Shown here piece by piece: positions 1-8,841 of a stretch of 45,437 nucleotides of DNA. A model generated the notes under the pieces. That model was given only the letters and a program-made list of their open reading frames with translations. It ran no database searches and was not told where the DNA came from. The position numbers and the translations under genes are program-made. Source of the DNA: Muribaculum sp. (lineage in GTDB: Bacteria > Bacteroidota > Bacteroidia > Bacteroidales > Muribaculaceae); contig JAMPGE010000001.1 in assembly GCA_023664085.1 (NCBI GenBank), forward strand, positions 139,464 through 184,900, in the 5' to 3' direction. Position 1 is the first letter of the stretch. Each line of letters opens with the position of its first letter.

Positions 1-133
1 CTTCCCCCTTCCCTCTTACCTCTCATTCCCGCTTTCATTGACATTTTCCGTTAAATTTTCTTAAAGAATATAATATTTCTATATATTTTTTCTTTTCTAA
101 TATCATACATTTACAAAATCCGACATTTTTTCT

Positions 134-141
134 TACCTTTG
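134..141 (+). promoter_or_regulatory. Bacteroidales-type -7 promoter element
   Basis: The octamer TACCTTTG matches the Bacteroidetes -7 consensus TAnnTTTG and lies 54 bases before the start codon of the large secreted protein. The expected TTG about 20 bases upstream is absent, so this is a half-site. The rest of bases 1-195 is AT-rich and holds no gene. Confidence 0.45.
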
Positions 142-195
142 CTATAGCATGTATGACTAAATTTTACAACTATCAATAATATTTACTAACCTTTT

Positions 196-3100
196 ATGAA
201 TCGAACTTTTCTATTTGCGGCGGCAGCCCTGGTGGCACTGAGCCAGTCTGCAGGTTTTGCACAATCTGAGCAAACCTCCTGGACACGCACCCCGGACCGC
301 CCCGGAAGAGTGGAGACTCCCAGGAGCAGCGTCGGGCCCGCACAGAAAAAAGATCCCCGTTTTCAAGCCATCGTAAAGGCCGAAGGACGCGCCGTGTACG
401 ACGAAAACGCGCAGTCTTCCATCACCTCCCGAATGCTTCGTGACCACAACGGTGAATACGTGGCCAAACGCACTCGCGCCAATGCCGACATCATCGGTGA
501 AATCTTCGGTGTCTGCAATAATTTTGCGGGCCAGATGGCAACTGAAGATGACTATGCACTCTCCTTCTGGGGAAAAATCAACTTCCCCGGTCTCGACGTG
601 ACTCCGCTCTATTCAAGCATCAATTTCTGCAATACGCTTGACCAAGCCAACCAGACCGGCGCTGTGCGCGACGGCATTCTTTACATTCCGGAAGGCATTC
701 GTTCGTCAGTACGCGATTTCGACGTAGTCTGGAAACGCTTTGACATTAACACCGGCAAATGGCTTACTCCTCTCGCTTGCGGCGACTCCATGGACCTCTG
801 GCTCCTTTCAATGTGTTATGACCCCGCCTCCGACAGCTTCTACGGTCTGGCCGGTCTCGAATCCAACGGTGTCACAGAGGCCCGCAGACTTGTAAACGTA
901 AAACTCAACCCCGTCACCGGTCTGCCCGAGGCAAAAGTGGTACATGACTATGCATCAGGCAGCGTACCCCCCTGCGGTCTCTTCTATTATCCCGCTACAA
1001 GCGATATCTACACATTCCTTGACAATTACCAGATCTGTATCGTAGACCGTCAGATGGGCACTCTCATTCCAGTATGCGAACTCTTCTGCGAAGAGCCTCA
1101 GGATGAACTGATCGTCTTCGCCGGTTTTGACCAGCGCGGCGCTGCCCATCTCGTATACAGCCCCAAGGATGACAGAATCCTAATGTGTGTACCCGACAAA
1201 TCCGGCCAATATCTTCAGACATACATCTATGATGTTGACATTCAGACGGGTATGATGTCACGACTGGGAGAGATCCCCGGCGGATACTACATGACCACCC
1301 TCTACACTCCCGACTCCTATGCCAAGCCGGAAGCTGCAAACGTAGTGGAACTCAAGGCAATCAATCTGAAAGACAATCAGTTGTCGGGATCCTTTGATGT
1401 AGTGATGCCCAATACCCTCTACAATGGTCTCGAACTTACACAGGACTGTGACCTCGTGATCACTTCCGACAACGTTAAGATCTACGATAAAGCCCATCAT
1501 CCCGGAGAGACGGTAAACGTACCGTTCACTCTCACCGAAGGGCTCCATGCCATAGTGATCCGCGCCAACGTACGCTCCGCGCTTCCCGGTCCTGCAAATC
1601 AGTTCCGTCTCTATGTGGGCAACGACGTACCCACTGCTCCCACCAACCTGCGCCTCAACGGTACCACTCTTTCATGGGACGCTCCGGGAGCCAAGGGGTT
1701 CAACAACGGCTTCGTCGACACCAAAGCCCTTACCTACGACGTATACTTCGGTGAAAAGAAGCTCAACGCTTCCCCCATTTCCTCTACTTCCTACACATTC
1801 ACCGAACCGGCCGAACTTGAGCGAGTAAACATCACAGTCACCGCTTCTGCCAACGGTCATACATCTTTGAAATCGGAAGGTCTCGACAGAGTGATCGGCA
1901 AATCCATTGGTCTGCCCTACACTTCAACTCCGGAAGCCGCCCAGGCCGCCCTCTTCACAATCGTAGACAACAACGGTGACAACAACACCTTCACCTATGA
2001 CCAGCAAGCCAAAGAATTCATCCACGAGTATGAGACTTTCCAGGGCTCCAACGACTGGTTGATACTTCCGGCCATCTATTTCGACGATCCCTCGAAGATG
2101 TATGAATTCTCATGCAGCTTCGCTACTGCCACTCCTTATTACGGCACAGAAAACATCAACATTTGTCTCGGTCAGCAGGCAGCTCCGAGCAATATGTCTA
2201 CCCTTATCACCTACCCGGCCCTCCAAGTGGCGGAAGGTAAGAAGATCAAGCTTTCCGCCAAATTCAGCATTGAAAAGGCAGGCACATACTACGTGGCCAT
2301 TCACGCCGCCACCAACACATCCGGCGCCGGTTCGAGAATCTCCAACTTCGCCGTGCAGAAACTTAACGCTTCCACAGGCGTGGTGTCCGCTCCAAGAAGC
2401 GTCACCGTCTCGGCTGCTCCTCAGGGCGTACTTTCCGCTGACATCAACGTGACCGTACCCACCACCGACATGACCGGCAAAACACTCGCCAACAAGGATG
2501 TGACCGTTAAAGTGACCAACTTCGACGGCGATGCCTCCCACGTAGGAAGCGCCACTGGCAAACCGGGCCAGACCGTTAAGGTCAGCTGCCCGTCCGTGCA
2601 AGGCTTCAATACCTACCTCGTGAGCGTCTCCAACGAATACGGCGACGGCCCCGCATATACCATCCGTGGATACGTCGGTATAGACGTGCCCAAGATTGTG
2701 ACCGGTCTGAAGGGTGTCACTTCCGAAGACAACCGCACCATGACTCTCACCTGGGATCCCGTCACCGAAGGTACCAACGGAGGATTCATCGATCCGGACA
2801 ATCTTGAATATCAAGTCTGGTACAATCCTCAGGGAGTAACGTGGCAGCGCGTAGGAAGCCCCGTGAAGGAAACTTCCGTGGTATTCGATCCTCAAAACGA
2901 TGCCCTGGCCCGCTACCGCGTGTCTATTTTCGCTCAAAACTCCGCCGGATTCCTTAAGGCCCAGACCGTGGACCACGTAGTGGAGGATATCCTTGGCGAC
3001 CCCGTACGTCTGCCTCTCGTAGAGCCCTTCGCTCTCGGCGGCGTGGCTTACCGCTGGAACTATGAGACCCGCACAGCCGCCACCGAAAACAGCTCGATCC

Positions 3101-4917
3101 GTCAGATACTTAACGAAGAACTCGCTATACTCGGCATCGGCAATCCTTCATGCGACGATGGTTCCGGACGTCTGGTGAACTGCCTCTTCCCCGGCACTGC
3201 TTGCGAGGCCGAACTCCTCGTGCCAAAGTTCTGCACAAAGGGTGAGACCAACCCCGTGTTCCGCATGCGCTACTGGAACCACCCCGCAGCTCCCACATTC
3301 ACCGTTCTTGCACGCAAATACGGTCAGGACGAACTGGAAGAAATCGGTTCGTGGAAACCCAATCCCGCCAACAACTATTCATGGGAAGACTACACGCTCG
3401 AAATTCCAGAGAAATACCTCAACGAGCAGTGGGTACAGCTTCGTCTGCACTTCAACATCGCCCGCTCCACTTCCGCTTACGGCGTGATCGATGGAATAGA
3501 TATTTATTCTGCCCTTGAAAAGGATATGAAGATGTCGTCGCTTACTGCGAACGCCCTCACCCACGTGGGTGACGAATGCACGTTTACCGCCTCCGCCATC
3601 AACGCCGGCACCGAACGTGTGAACGCCGAAATCCGCGGCGAAGTCATCGGTGATGGCAAAGTGCTCGACTCGCAGACTTACAACATCAGCCGTCTGAATG
3701 CATTGCGCAGCCATAGCCGTCGATTTACATTCCTGGCCAAGCCCGACTATCTCCACGTAAAGGATCTCAAAGTAAAAGTCTCCGTTATTCTCGACGGTGA
3801 CCAACGCGATGACAACAATTCAATGGAAATGGCTTGGAGCATCATCCCGTCCATCCTTCCCTGTGTGGATGACCTTTCGGCACAGATCAAGGACAGCAAG
3901 GTCAACCTGACATGGTCCGCTCCCGAAGTGGCTTACGGCGCTTACGATGACTTCGAATTCCTCGAATCGTTCATCTATGGCGAAAAGATCGGTCAGTGGA
4001 CCAACCTTGACCGCGACAAACTTGAGACCTACGCCATCGGACAGCTCACCGACCGCTGGCCCGGATGCTATGAGAAACGTGCATGGCAGGTGGTGGACGC
4101 CCAGGCTCTCGGCACTACTCAGGATGCGCGCCTCAGTGCTTACAGCGGCACCAAGTTCCTCGCTGCCATGGCCGGCTACGATCCCGATTCCGACGGTCAG
4201 TATCAGGTAAGCAAGTGGCTTATATCTCCCGAAGTGGTGGGTGGATCCCGTGTTAAATTCTGGATAAACCATATGGATATCACTTATCGCGAGACTATCC
4301 ACGTGTATTACTCCACCACCGACAACAAGCCGGAATCCTTCATCAAGCTCTGCAACCGTTCGAAAGAAGGCTCCGAAAGCTGGGAACAGACCTATTTCGA
4401 TCTTCCTGCCGATGCCAAGTATTTCGCACTTGTTTACGTAGGATGGGACACTCTCGGCGTCTGCATCGACGATATCGAGTACGAACCCGCCAATCCTCAG
4501 ATCTGGCAGATGGAAAGCTACGATGTGTACCGCATGCGCGACGGTGAATCTCAATTCAGCAAGATCTCCAACGTGCCCGGTGTGGAGGCTTCCGACGACT
4601 TCAACGGTAAGGACACATACTATTACATAGTAGCCAACTGTGCCGTTGACGAAGTGAAGACTCAAGGACCGAATTCCAACGTTGTGCTTGTGTCCACTTC
4701 CGGTGTAAACGCTGTCGAGACTCTCCAGGGCGTGGAAGGTGCAAAAGGTGAGATCATCATTTGCGGCCATGCCGGCAAGACTGCCAACGTATATGCTTCC
4801 GATGGTAAACGTGCCGCTTCCTTCACGGTAGATACCGACAATACCCGCAGGAAACTCGATGCCGGCATCTACATCGTGATGATCGACAAGAAAGCCGCCA
4901 AGGTCATCGTGAAGTAA
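196..4917 (+). CDS. Large secreted modular protein with FN3 and choice-of-anchor-J-like domains and T9SS-type tail
   Basis: A 1573-residue secreted protein of unknown substrate. Residues 1-22 form a signal peptide ending in GFAQ. Residues about 100-380 look like a beta-rich propeller (DINTGKW-type turns). After this come FN3-like domains near 478-565 and 829-920 and jelly-roll regions of the choice-of-anchor J or cleaved-adhesin kind near 575-735 and 945-1105. A CARDB-like segment follows at 1107-1207. A last FN3 starts near 1221 (VNLTWSAPE), appears to be interrupted by a jelly roll at about 1251-1436 (ends CIDDIEYEP), and resumes at YDVYRMRDG. The C-terminus (LDAGIYIVMIDKK...K) resembles a type A T9SS sorting tail, as in gingipain-like proteins of Porphyromonas. 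No protease motif is visible, so adhesion or glycan binding is a guess. A hairpin terminator follows. Domain types are read by eye. Confidence 0.85.
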   Translation: MNRTFLFAAAALVALSQSAGFAQSEQTSWTRTPDRPGRVETPRSSVGPAQKKDPRFQAIVKAEGRAVYDENAQSSITSRMLRDHNGEYVAKRTRANADIIGEIFGVCNNFAGQMATEDDYALSFWGKINFPGLDVTPLYSSINFCNTLDQANQTGAVRDGILYIPEGIRSSVRDFDVVWKRFDINTGKWLTPLACGDSMDLWLLSMCYDPASDSFYGLAGLESNGVTEARRLVNVKLNPVTGLPEAKVVHDYASGSVPPCGLFYYPATSDIYTFLDNYQICIVDRQMGTLIPVCELFCEEPQDELIVFAGFDQRGAAHLVYSPKDDRILMCVPDKSGQYLQTYIYDVDIQTGMMSRLGEIPGGYYMTTLYTPDSYAKPEAANVVELKAINLKDNQLSGSFDVVMPNTLYNGLELTQDCDLVITSDNVKIYDKAHHPGETVNVPFTLTEGLHAIVIRANVRSALPGPANQFRLYVGNDVPTAPTNLRLNGTTLSWDAPGAKGFNNGFVDTKALTYDVYFGEKKLNASPISSTSYTFTEPAELERVNITVTASANGHTSLKSEGLDRVIGKSIGLPYTSTPEAAQAALFTIVDNNGDNNTFTYDQQAKEFIHEYETFQGSNDWLILPAIYFDDPSKMYEFSCSFATATPYYGTENINICLGQQAAPSNMSTLITYPALQVAEGKKIKLSAKFSIEKAGTYYVAIHAATNTSGAGSRISNFAVQKLNASTGVVSAPRSVTVSAAPQGVLSADINVTVPTTDMTGKTLANKDVTVKVTNFDGDASHVGSATGKPGQTVKVSCPSVQGFNTYLVSVSNEYGDGPAYTIRGYVGIDVPKIVTGLKGVTSEDNRTMTLTWDPVTEGTNGGFIDPDNLEYQVWYNPQGVTWQRVGSPVKETSVVFDPQNDALARYRVSIFAQNSAGFLKAQTVDHVVEDILGDPVRLPLVEPFALGGVAYRWNYETRTAATENSSIRQILNEELAILGIGNPSCDDGSGRLVNCLFPGTACEAELLVPKFCTKGETNPVFRMRYWNHPAAPTFTVLARKYGQDELEEIGSWKPNPANNYSWEDYTLEIPEKYLNEQWVQLRLHFNIARSTSAYGVIDGIDIYSALEKDMKMSSLTANALTHVGDECTFTASAINAGTERVNAEIRGEVIGDGKVLDSQTYNISRLNALRSHSRRFTFLAKPDYLHVKDLKVKVSVILDGDQRDDNNSMEMAWSIIPSILPCVDDLSAQIKDSKVNLTWSAPEVAYGAYDDFEFLESFIYGEKIGQWTNLDRDKLETYAIGQLTDRWPGCYEKRAWQVVDAQALGTTQDARLSAYSGTKFLAAMAGYDPDSDGQYQVSKWLISPEVVGGSRVKFWINHMDITYRETIHVYYSTTDNKPESFIKLCNRSKEGSESWEQTYFDLPADAKYFALVYVGWDTLGVCIDDIEYEPANPQIWQMESYDVYRMRDGESQFSKISNVPGVEASDDFNGKDTYYYIVANCAVDEVKTQGPNSNVVLVSTSGVNAVETLQGVEGAKGEIIICGHAGKTANVYASDGKRAASFTVDTDNTRRKLDAGIYIVMIDKKAAKVIVK

Positions 4918-4938
4918 TTCCCTTCCATCCACAAACAT

Positions 4939-4976
4939 AAAAGAGTTCCGCTCATCCGGGCGGAACTCTTTTTTTT
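4939..4976 (+). terminator. Rho-independent terminator after the large secreted protein
   Basis: A perfect 13-bp stem (4939-4951 with 4960-4972; core GAGTTCCGC) closes an 8-base loop and runs into eight T residues. The A-rich left flank would allow it to act on the minus strand too, toward ffh. Confidence 0.9.
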
Positions 4977-4994
4977 GGAGCTGTCGGTAAAATC

Positions 4995-5031
4995 AAATGG
5001 AAAATTACGAAGGCTACGTAATTTTCCATTT
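4995..5031 (-). terminator. Hairpin terminator downstream of ffh
   Basis: A perfect 15-bp inverted repeat (4995-5009 with 5017-5031; core GGAAAATTACG) has a 7-base loop. On the minus strand it lies 50 bases after the ffh stop and runs into TTTGATTTTA. It faces the plus-strand terminator at 4939, giving back-to-back terminators between convergent genes. Confidence 0.7.
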
Positions 5032-5081
5032 TAAATCATCCGATTGCACGGGCATATTGCTCTTTGCCTAAGGCATAAGGT

Positions 5082-6419
5082 TTATCTTTTCATCTTTTGC
5101 ATCTGCTGCAGACGTTGCATCTGCGCCATCATTTTCTTGGATGTGGCCATCTTCATCATCTTGCGTGTCTCCATAAACTGCTTGATGAGTTTGTTGACCT
5201 CCTGCAGGCTTGTACCCGAACCGTTGGCGATTCTGCGTACCCGTGTACCTCTGATTTCCTCGGGATGTTCGCGTTCATACGGTGTCATCGAGTCTATTAT
5301 CGCCTCTATTCCCTTGAAGGCATTGTTGTCTATGTCAATATCTTTGATGGCTTTGCCCACTCCCGGTATCATCGAAGCGAGATCCTTGATATTACCCATC
5401 TTCTTGATATTGTTGATCTGCTTTCGGAAGTCGTTGAAGTCAAACTTGCTCTTGCGGATTTTTTCCTCAAGCTTCTGGGCCTCTTTTTCATCAAAGATAC
5501 GCTGGGCTCTGTTCACGAGTTCCACCACGTCGCCCATACCTAAGATACGGTCGGCCATACCGGAGGGATTGAACTCCTGGATATCGTCAAGTTTTTCTCC
5601 GGAACCGATAAATTTGATTGGTTTGTCTACTACGGAGCGGATGGAGAGGGCTGCACCTCCTTTGGTATCGCCGTCAAGTTTAGTGAGAACCACTCCGTTG
5701 AAGTTAAGGCGATCGTTGAAAATCTTGGCTGTATTTACGGCATCCTGACCGGTCATGGCATCCACTACGAAGAGGATCTCCTGAGGCTTTACAGCGTTGC
5801 TTATGGATTCAATCTCCCGCATCAGTTCTTCGTCGATGGCAAGTCGGCCTGCGGTATCCACAATCACCACGTCGCAATGGCGGCTGCGGGCTTCCTCCAC
5901 GCCCTTTACACTAACGTCTACGGCATTCTTGCTTCCCTCTTCCATGAAGACGGGCACGTTGATGCTGTCGGCAAGCACCTTCAATTGCTCCATAGCGGCC
6001 GGACGATGCACGTCGGCAGCCACCAGCATGGGATGCTTTCCTTTACCCTGAAGGTATTTGGCGAGTTTGCCGGAGAAAGTGGTTTTACCCGCGCCGTTGA
6101 GTCCGGCCATTAATATAACTGCCGGTTTGCCTTCAAGATTCAAGGGCTCGCGAACGCCGCCCATAAGTTTGGTCAACTCATCGTGCACGATCTTGATCAT
6201 TTGCTGTTTGGGCTGCACTGATGTAAGCACTTTCTGGCCTATGGCTTCTGCTTTTACTTTGTCTACAAAGGTTTTTGCCACCTTGTAGTTTACGTCAGCG
6301 TCCATGAGTGCCTTGCGCACCTCTTTCATCGTACTGGAGATGTTGATCTCCGTGATACGCCCCTGACCTTTCAGTATTTTAAACGATTCTTCAAGTCGTT
6401 CGGATAAGCTGTCAAACAT
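5082..6419 (-). CDS. ffh: Signal recognition particle protein Ffh
   Basis: This is the GTPase of the bacterial signal recognition particle. It binds 4.5S RNA and the signal peptides of nascent membrane and exported proteins and docks with FtsY. The 445-residue length is normal. An N-terminal helical domain precedes the G domain, where G1 is GLNGAGKTT (residues 106-114), followed by DVHRPAA, DTAGRL, TKLDGDTKGG and GSGEKLDD. The C-terminal M domain is rich in Met and ends in a run of MQ/MK residues, as expected for the signal-sequence groove. The gene lies 101 nt after panD on the same strand with no terminator seen between, so it may share the panC-panD transcript. Identification is secure. 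Confidence 0.98.
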   Translation of the reverse strand: MFDSLSERLEESFKILKGQGRITEINISSTMKEVRKALMDADVNYKVAKTFVDKVKAEAIGQKVLTSVQPKQQMIKIVHDELTKLMGGVREPLNLEGKPAVILMAGLNGAGKTTFSGKLAKYLQGKGKHPMLVAADVHRPAAMEQLKVLADSINVPVFMEEGSKNAVDVSVKGVEEARSRHCDVVIVDTAGRLAIDEELMREIESISNAVKPQEILFVVDAMTGQDAVNTAKIFNDRLNFNGVVLTKLDGDTKGGAALSIRSVVDKPIKFIGSGEKLDDIQEFNPSGMADRILGMGDVVELVNRAQRIFDEKEAQKLEEKIRKSKFDFNDFRKQINNIKKMGNIKDLASMIPGVGKAIKDIDIDNNAFKGIEAIIDSMTPYEREHPEEIRGTRVRRIANGSGTSLQEVNKLIKQFMETRKMMKMATSKKMMAQMQRLQQMQKMKR

Positions 6420-6520
6420 ATCTATGGTCTGTATTTGGCGAAAGGTCTAGTGTTTTGTCGTAGTTGACCTTTCAGGTGTTTCGATTTTATGAAATGGATC
6501 TAAATGGATTGTACCGGAAA

Positions 6521-6868
6521 TCAAAGCCTGTTGGTGGCCGTGTCGGGGAAGATTACGGTCGGCTTATGGCCGGCGGCCTCTTCCGGGGTCATCATCCCAT
6601 AGGTCATGATTATCACGACGTCTCCGGGCTGTGCCTTGCGCGCCGCGGCACCGTTCAGGCATATCACTCCGGAATTTTCCTCTCCCGCAATCACGTATGT
6701 GTCGAATCTTTCACCATTGTTATTGTTAACGATCCAGACACGCTGTCCCGGAAGAATTCCGCTGGCTTTCAGTAGCGCCGAGTCTATTGTTATGCTTCCG
6801 ATGTAGTTTAGATTCGCTTCGGTCACCGTGACACGATGAATCTTCGATAGCATCATCTCTATAAGCAT
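6521..6868 (-). CDS. panD: Aspartate 1-decarboxylase
   Basis: PanD is the pyruvoyl enzyme that converts L-aspartate to beta-alanine, which PanC joins to pantoate. At 115 residues it is of normal size. The self-cleavage site is visible as YIGS, with Gly24-Ser25 at exactly the family position; Ser25 becomes the pyruvoyl group. The motifs [20 protein letters not shown] and LNGAAARK are typical. It lies 82 nt downstream of panC on the same strand, so the two final steps of pantoate use are encoded together. The first ATG gives the usual length before the cleavage site. Confidence 0.97.
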   Translation of the reverse strand: MLIEMMLSKIHRVTVTEANLNYIGSITIDSALLKASGILPGQRVWIVNNNNGERFDTYVIAGEENSGVICLNGAAARKAQPGDVVIIMTYGMMTPEEAAGHKPTVIFPDTATNRL

Positions 6869-6950
6869 TGCTTTGGGGTCTTTTTTAAAGAGTCGGAATT
6901 ATGACTGCTTTATTGTTATGATGTAGGAATTTGCTATAGCTTTTTGGACT

Positions 6951-7811
6951 TTATTTGCCGTCGCGTCGATAACAGATATTGTCGATAAGACGGACCTTGC
7001 CGTTGTAGACGGTGATGCATCCTTGTATGTCGGGTGCTTCGGACCATTCATCCACGGCCTTGAGAGTGCTGGCATCCACTATTTCAAAGTATTCCACTTT
7101 CATCTCAGGCACAGCATCCAGACGCTCGGTGACCATACGTCGGGTGGCATCCACACTGTGGGTGCGTGAATATTCCACGCTTTCTTTCAAGGCAGCATAT
7201 ATTTCCGGAGCTCTGCGGCGCTGTTCTGCTGTAAGCAATGCGTTGCGGCTGGAAAGAGCCAGACCGTCGTCGGCGCGTTTGATCGGGCAAGGCACGATCT
7301 GCACGTTGATATGCTCGGTGTCAACCATATTTCTGACCACGGCGATCTGCTGGAAATCCTTTTCGCCGAAATAAGCTCTGAGAGGGCGGCACAGACGCAG
7401 TAATCTGCTCACCACACGGGCCACGCCCTGAAAATGTCCGGGGCGGTATTTGCCTTCCATCACTTCGGCAGCCGTGCCAAGTTCAAACACATGGTCCACG
7501 GCTGTGCCTTCTGGATAAATTTCCTCTACCGACGGGGCAAAGACAGCGCTGGCCCCGGCTTTTGTAAGCAACTGAAAATCGCTTTGCTCATCCCGCGGAT
7601 AGGTGGCAAGATCGTCGGGATTATTAAACTGTGTGGGATTCACAAAGACACTGACAATGGTCACATCATTGTCTGCCACACTACGCTCCACCAGCGAAAT
7701 ATGCCCGGCATGAAGAGCTCCCATAGTCGGCACGAGGCCTATGGATTGCCCATTGTTTTTGGCATGAGCCACGAAGTCTTCTAACTCGTTTACTGTTCTG
7801 ATTATCAACAT
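6951..7811 (-). CDS. panC: Pantothenate synthetase
   Basis: PanC condenses pantoate with beta-alanine at the cost of ATP to make pantothenate, the precursor of coenzyme A. The 286-residue protein shows the nucleotidyl-transferase motifs PTMGALHAGH (PTMG at 28-31, HxGH at 34-37), the pantoate/ATP site FGEKDFQQ and SSRNALL in place of KMSKS. It lies upstream of panD and is divergent from the GT5-like gene, with a candidate minus-strand promoter at 7888-7895. Length and motifs are complete. Confidence 0.98.
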   Translation of the reverse strand: MLIIRTVNELEDFVAHAKNNGQSIGLVPTMGALHAGHISLVERSVADNDVTIVSVFVNPTQFNNPDDLATYPRDEQSDFQLLTKAGASAVFAPSVEEIYPEGTAVDHVFELGTAAEVMEGKYRPGHFQGVARVVSRLLRLCRPLRAYFGEKDFQQIAVVRNMVDTEHINVQIVPCPIKRADDGLALSSRNALLTAEQRRRAPEIYAALKESVEYSRTHSVDATRRMVTERLDAVPEMKVEYFEIVDASTLKAVDEWSEAPDIQGCITVYNGKVRLIDNICYRRDGK

Positions 7812-7887
7812 AATCTCTAAATGCTACAAACTGAAGTTCTCTATCGTCAAATCGGGGCATCATTCCCCATGGATACAAGTAGCGGTG

Positions 7888-7935
7888 CAAAATTACTAAT
7901 TTATTCGGTTTTCTAAAAAAATTTTTGTAACTTTG
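7888..7935. promoter_or_regulatory. Divergent promoter region between panC and the GT5-like gene
   Basis: On the minus strand 7888-7895 reads TAATTTTG (for panC) and on the plus strand 7928-7935 reads TAACTTTG (for the GT5-like gene). Both match the Bacteroidetes -7 consensus TAnnTTTG. No clean TTG -33 box is seen for either, so strength and start sites are uncertain. The two -7 boxes are only 32 bases apart, so the polymerases would compete. Confidence 0.5.
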
Positions 7936-8010
7936 CCACAACATTTCGACACAAAGGCTGTTTTGCGGTGCGAATCTGCTTCGCAGAGCCTACTTCCGAA
8001 TATTACGCAT

Positions 8011-8823
8011 ATGTCTGTAAAACCTAAATTTTTATTCGTCACCCAGGAAATCACACCCTACATACCTTCCTCGGATTTGTCGAATTTCGGAAAAGCACTA
8101 CCCCAGGCCATCCACCAGAAAGGGTATGAAGTACGCATATTTATGCCCAAATACGGCATTGTAAACGAACGCCGTAACCAACTGCACGAAGTAATCAGAC
8201 TCTCAGGAGTGAATATTATCATCGATGACAACGACCATCCGCTGATTATCAAAGTAGCATCCCTCCAGCCCGCTCGTCTGCAAGTTTATTTTATCGACAA
8301 CGATGATTACTTCCAAAAGTCTGCTTCCGACGTGGATCCAATCGGGTCCAACCGTGCCGACAATGACGAACGCGACATTTTCTTTACCCACGGCACTCTC
8401 GAGACTGCAAAGAAACTTCGCTGGGATCCTGTAGTGATTCATTGCGCAGGAAGAGCCGCGGCTATTTCTCCAATGTATATGCGTAACGTTTACGCCGATG
8501 AATCTGCCTTCAAAGACGCCAAAATCGTATACTCCATCCTCCCCGATCAGAATACTCCGGCACCTCTTGACTCCGAATTCTTCAGCAAACTTATAGCCGA
8601 CGGAGTGCCTCAGGAAATTTTCGCGGAATTCGAAGACCTCAAATCCCACCCCAATCTTCTGCATTTTATGGCAATTAGATTTGCCGATGGCGTAATCTTC
8701 AATACTCCCGATCAAGATCCCGAACTCCTGGCCTACGCAGAAAAACTCGGCAAGCCCGTAGCATCCGCGCCTCTCGACAATGTAGAAGGCGAATTCTATA
8801 CAGACTTTTACAACTCTCTTTGA
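8011..8823 (+). CDS. Degenerate glycogen/starch-synthase-like (GT5 N-domain) protein
   Basis: The reading frame extends back to 7933, but the ATG at 8011 (MSVKPKFLFVTQEI) is chosen because it gives the conserved family start; this yields 270 residues. The protein resembles the N-terminal Rossmann half of GT5 glycogen synthases, with FVTQEITPY near the start and KALPQAIHQKGYEVRIFMPKYG. The C-terminal GT-B half is absent; true enzymes have about 470-550 residues. The ADP-glucose KTGG motif is replaced by PSSDLS, and the usual CHGW-like motif reads CAGRAA. Such short GT5-like genes beside panC are known across Bacteroidales, often annotated glgA or starch synthase. Catalysis is unlikely; a regulatory or structural role is possible. 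It is followed by DUF4270 after 18 nt. Confidence 0.85.
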   Translation: MSVKPKFLFVTQEITPYIPSSDLSNFGKALPQAIHQKGYEVRIFMPKYGIVNERRNQLHEVIRLSGVNIIIDDNDHPLIIKVASLQPARLQVYFIDNDDYFQKSASDVDPIGSNRADNDERDIFFTHGTLETAKKLRWDPVVIHCAGRAAAISPMYMRNVYADESAFKDAKIVYSILPDQNTPAPLDSEFFSKLIADGVPQEIFAEFEDLKSHPNLLHFMAIRFADGVIFNTPDQDPELLAYAEKLGKPVASAPLDNVEGEFYTDFYNSL

Positions 8824-8841
8824 GAATTCCCTATTATTCAT

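Noticed and set aside
3820..4938. Antisense frames of 372 residues here and 288 residues at 2110-2976 in the large secreted protein
   Set aside because: Low-complexity His/Gly/Val-rich composition is typical of shadows of a GC-biased plus-strand gene.
7933..8010. Upstream extension of the GT5-like protein to 7933
   Set aside because: The first 26 residues overlap the promoter -7 box and have no counterpart in the family; the ATG at 8011 fits the conserved start.
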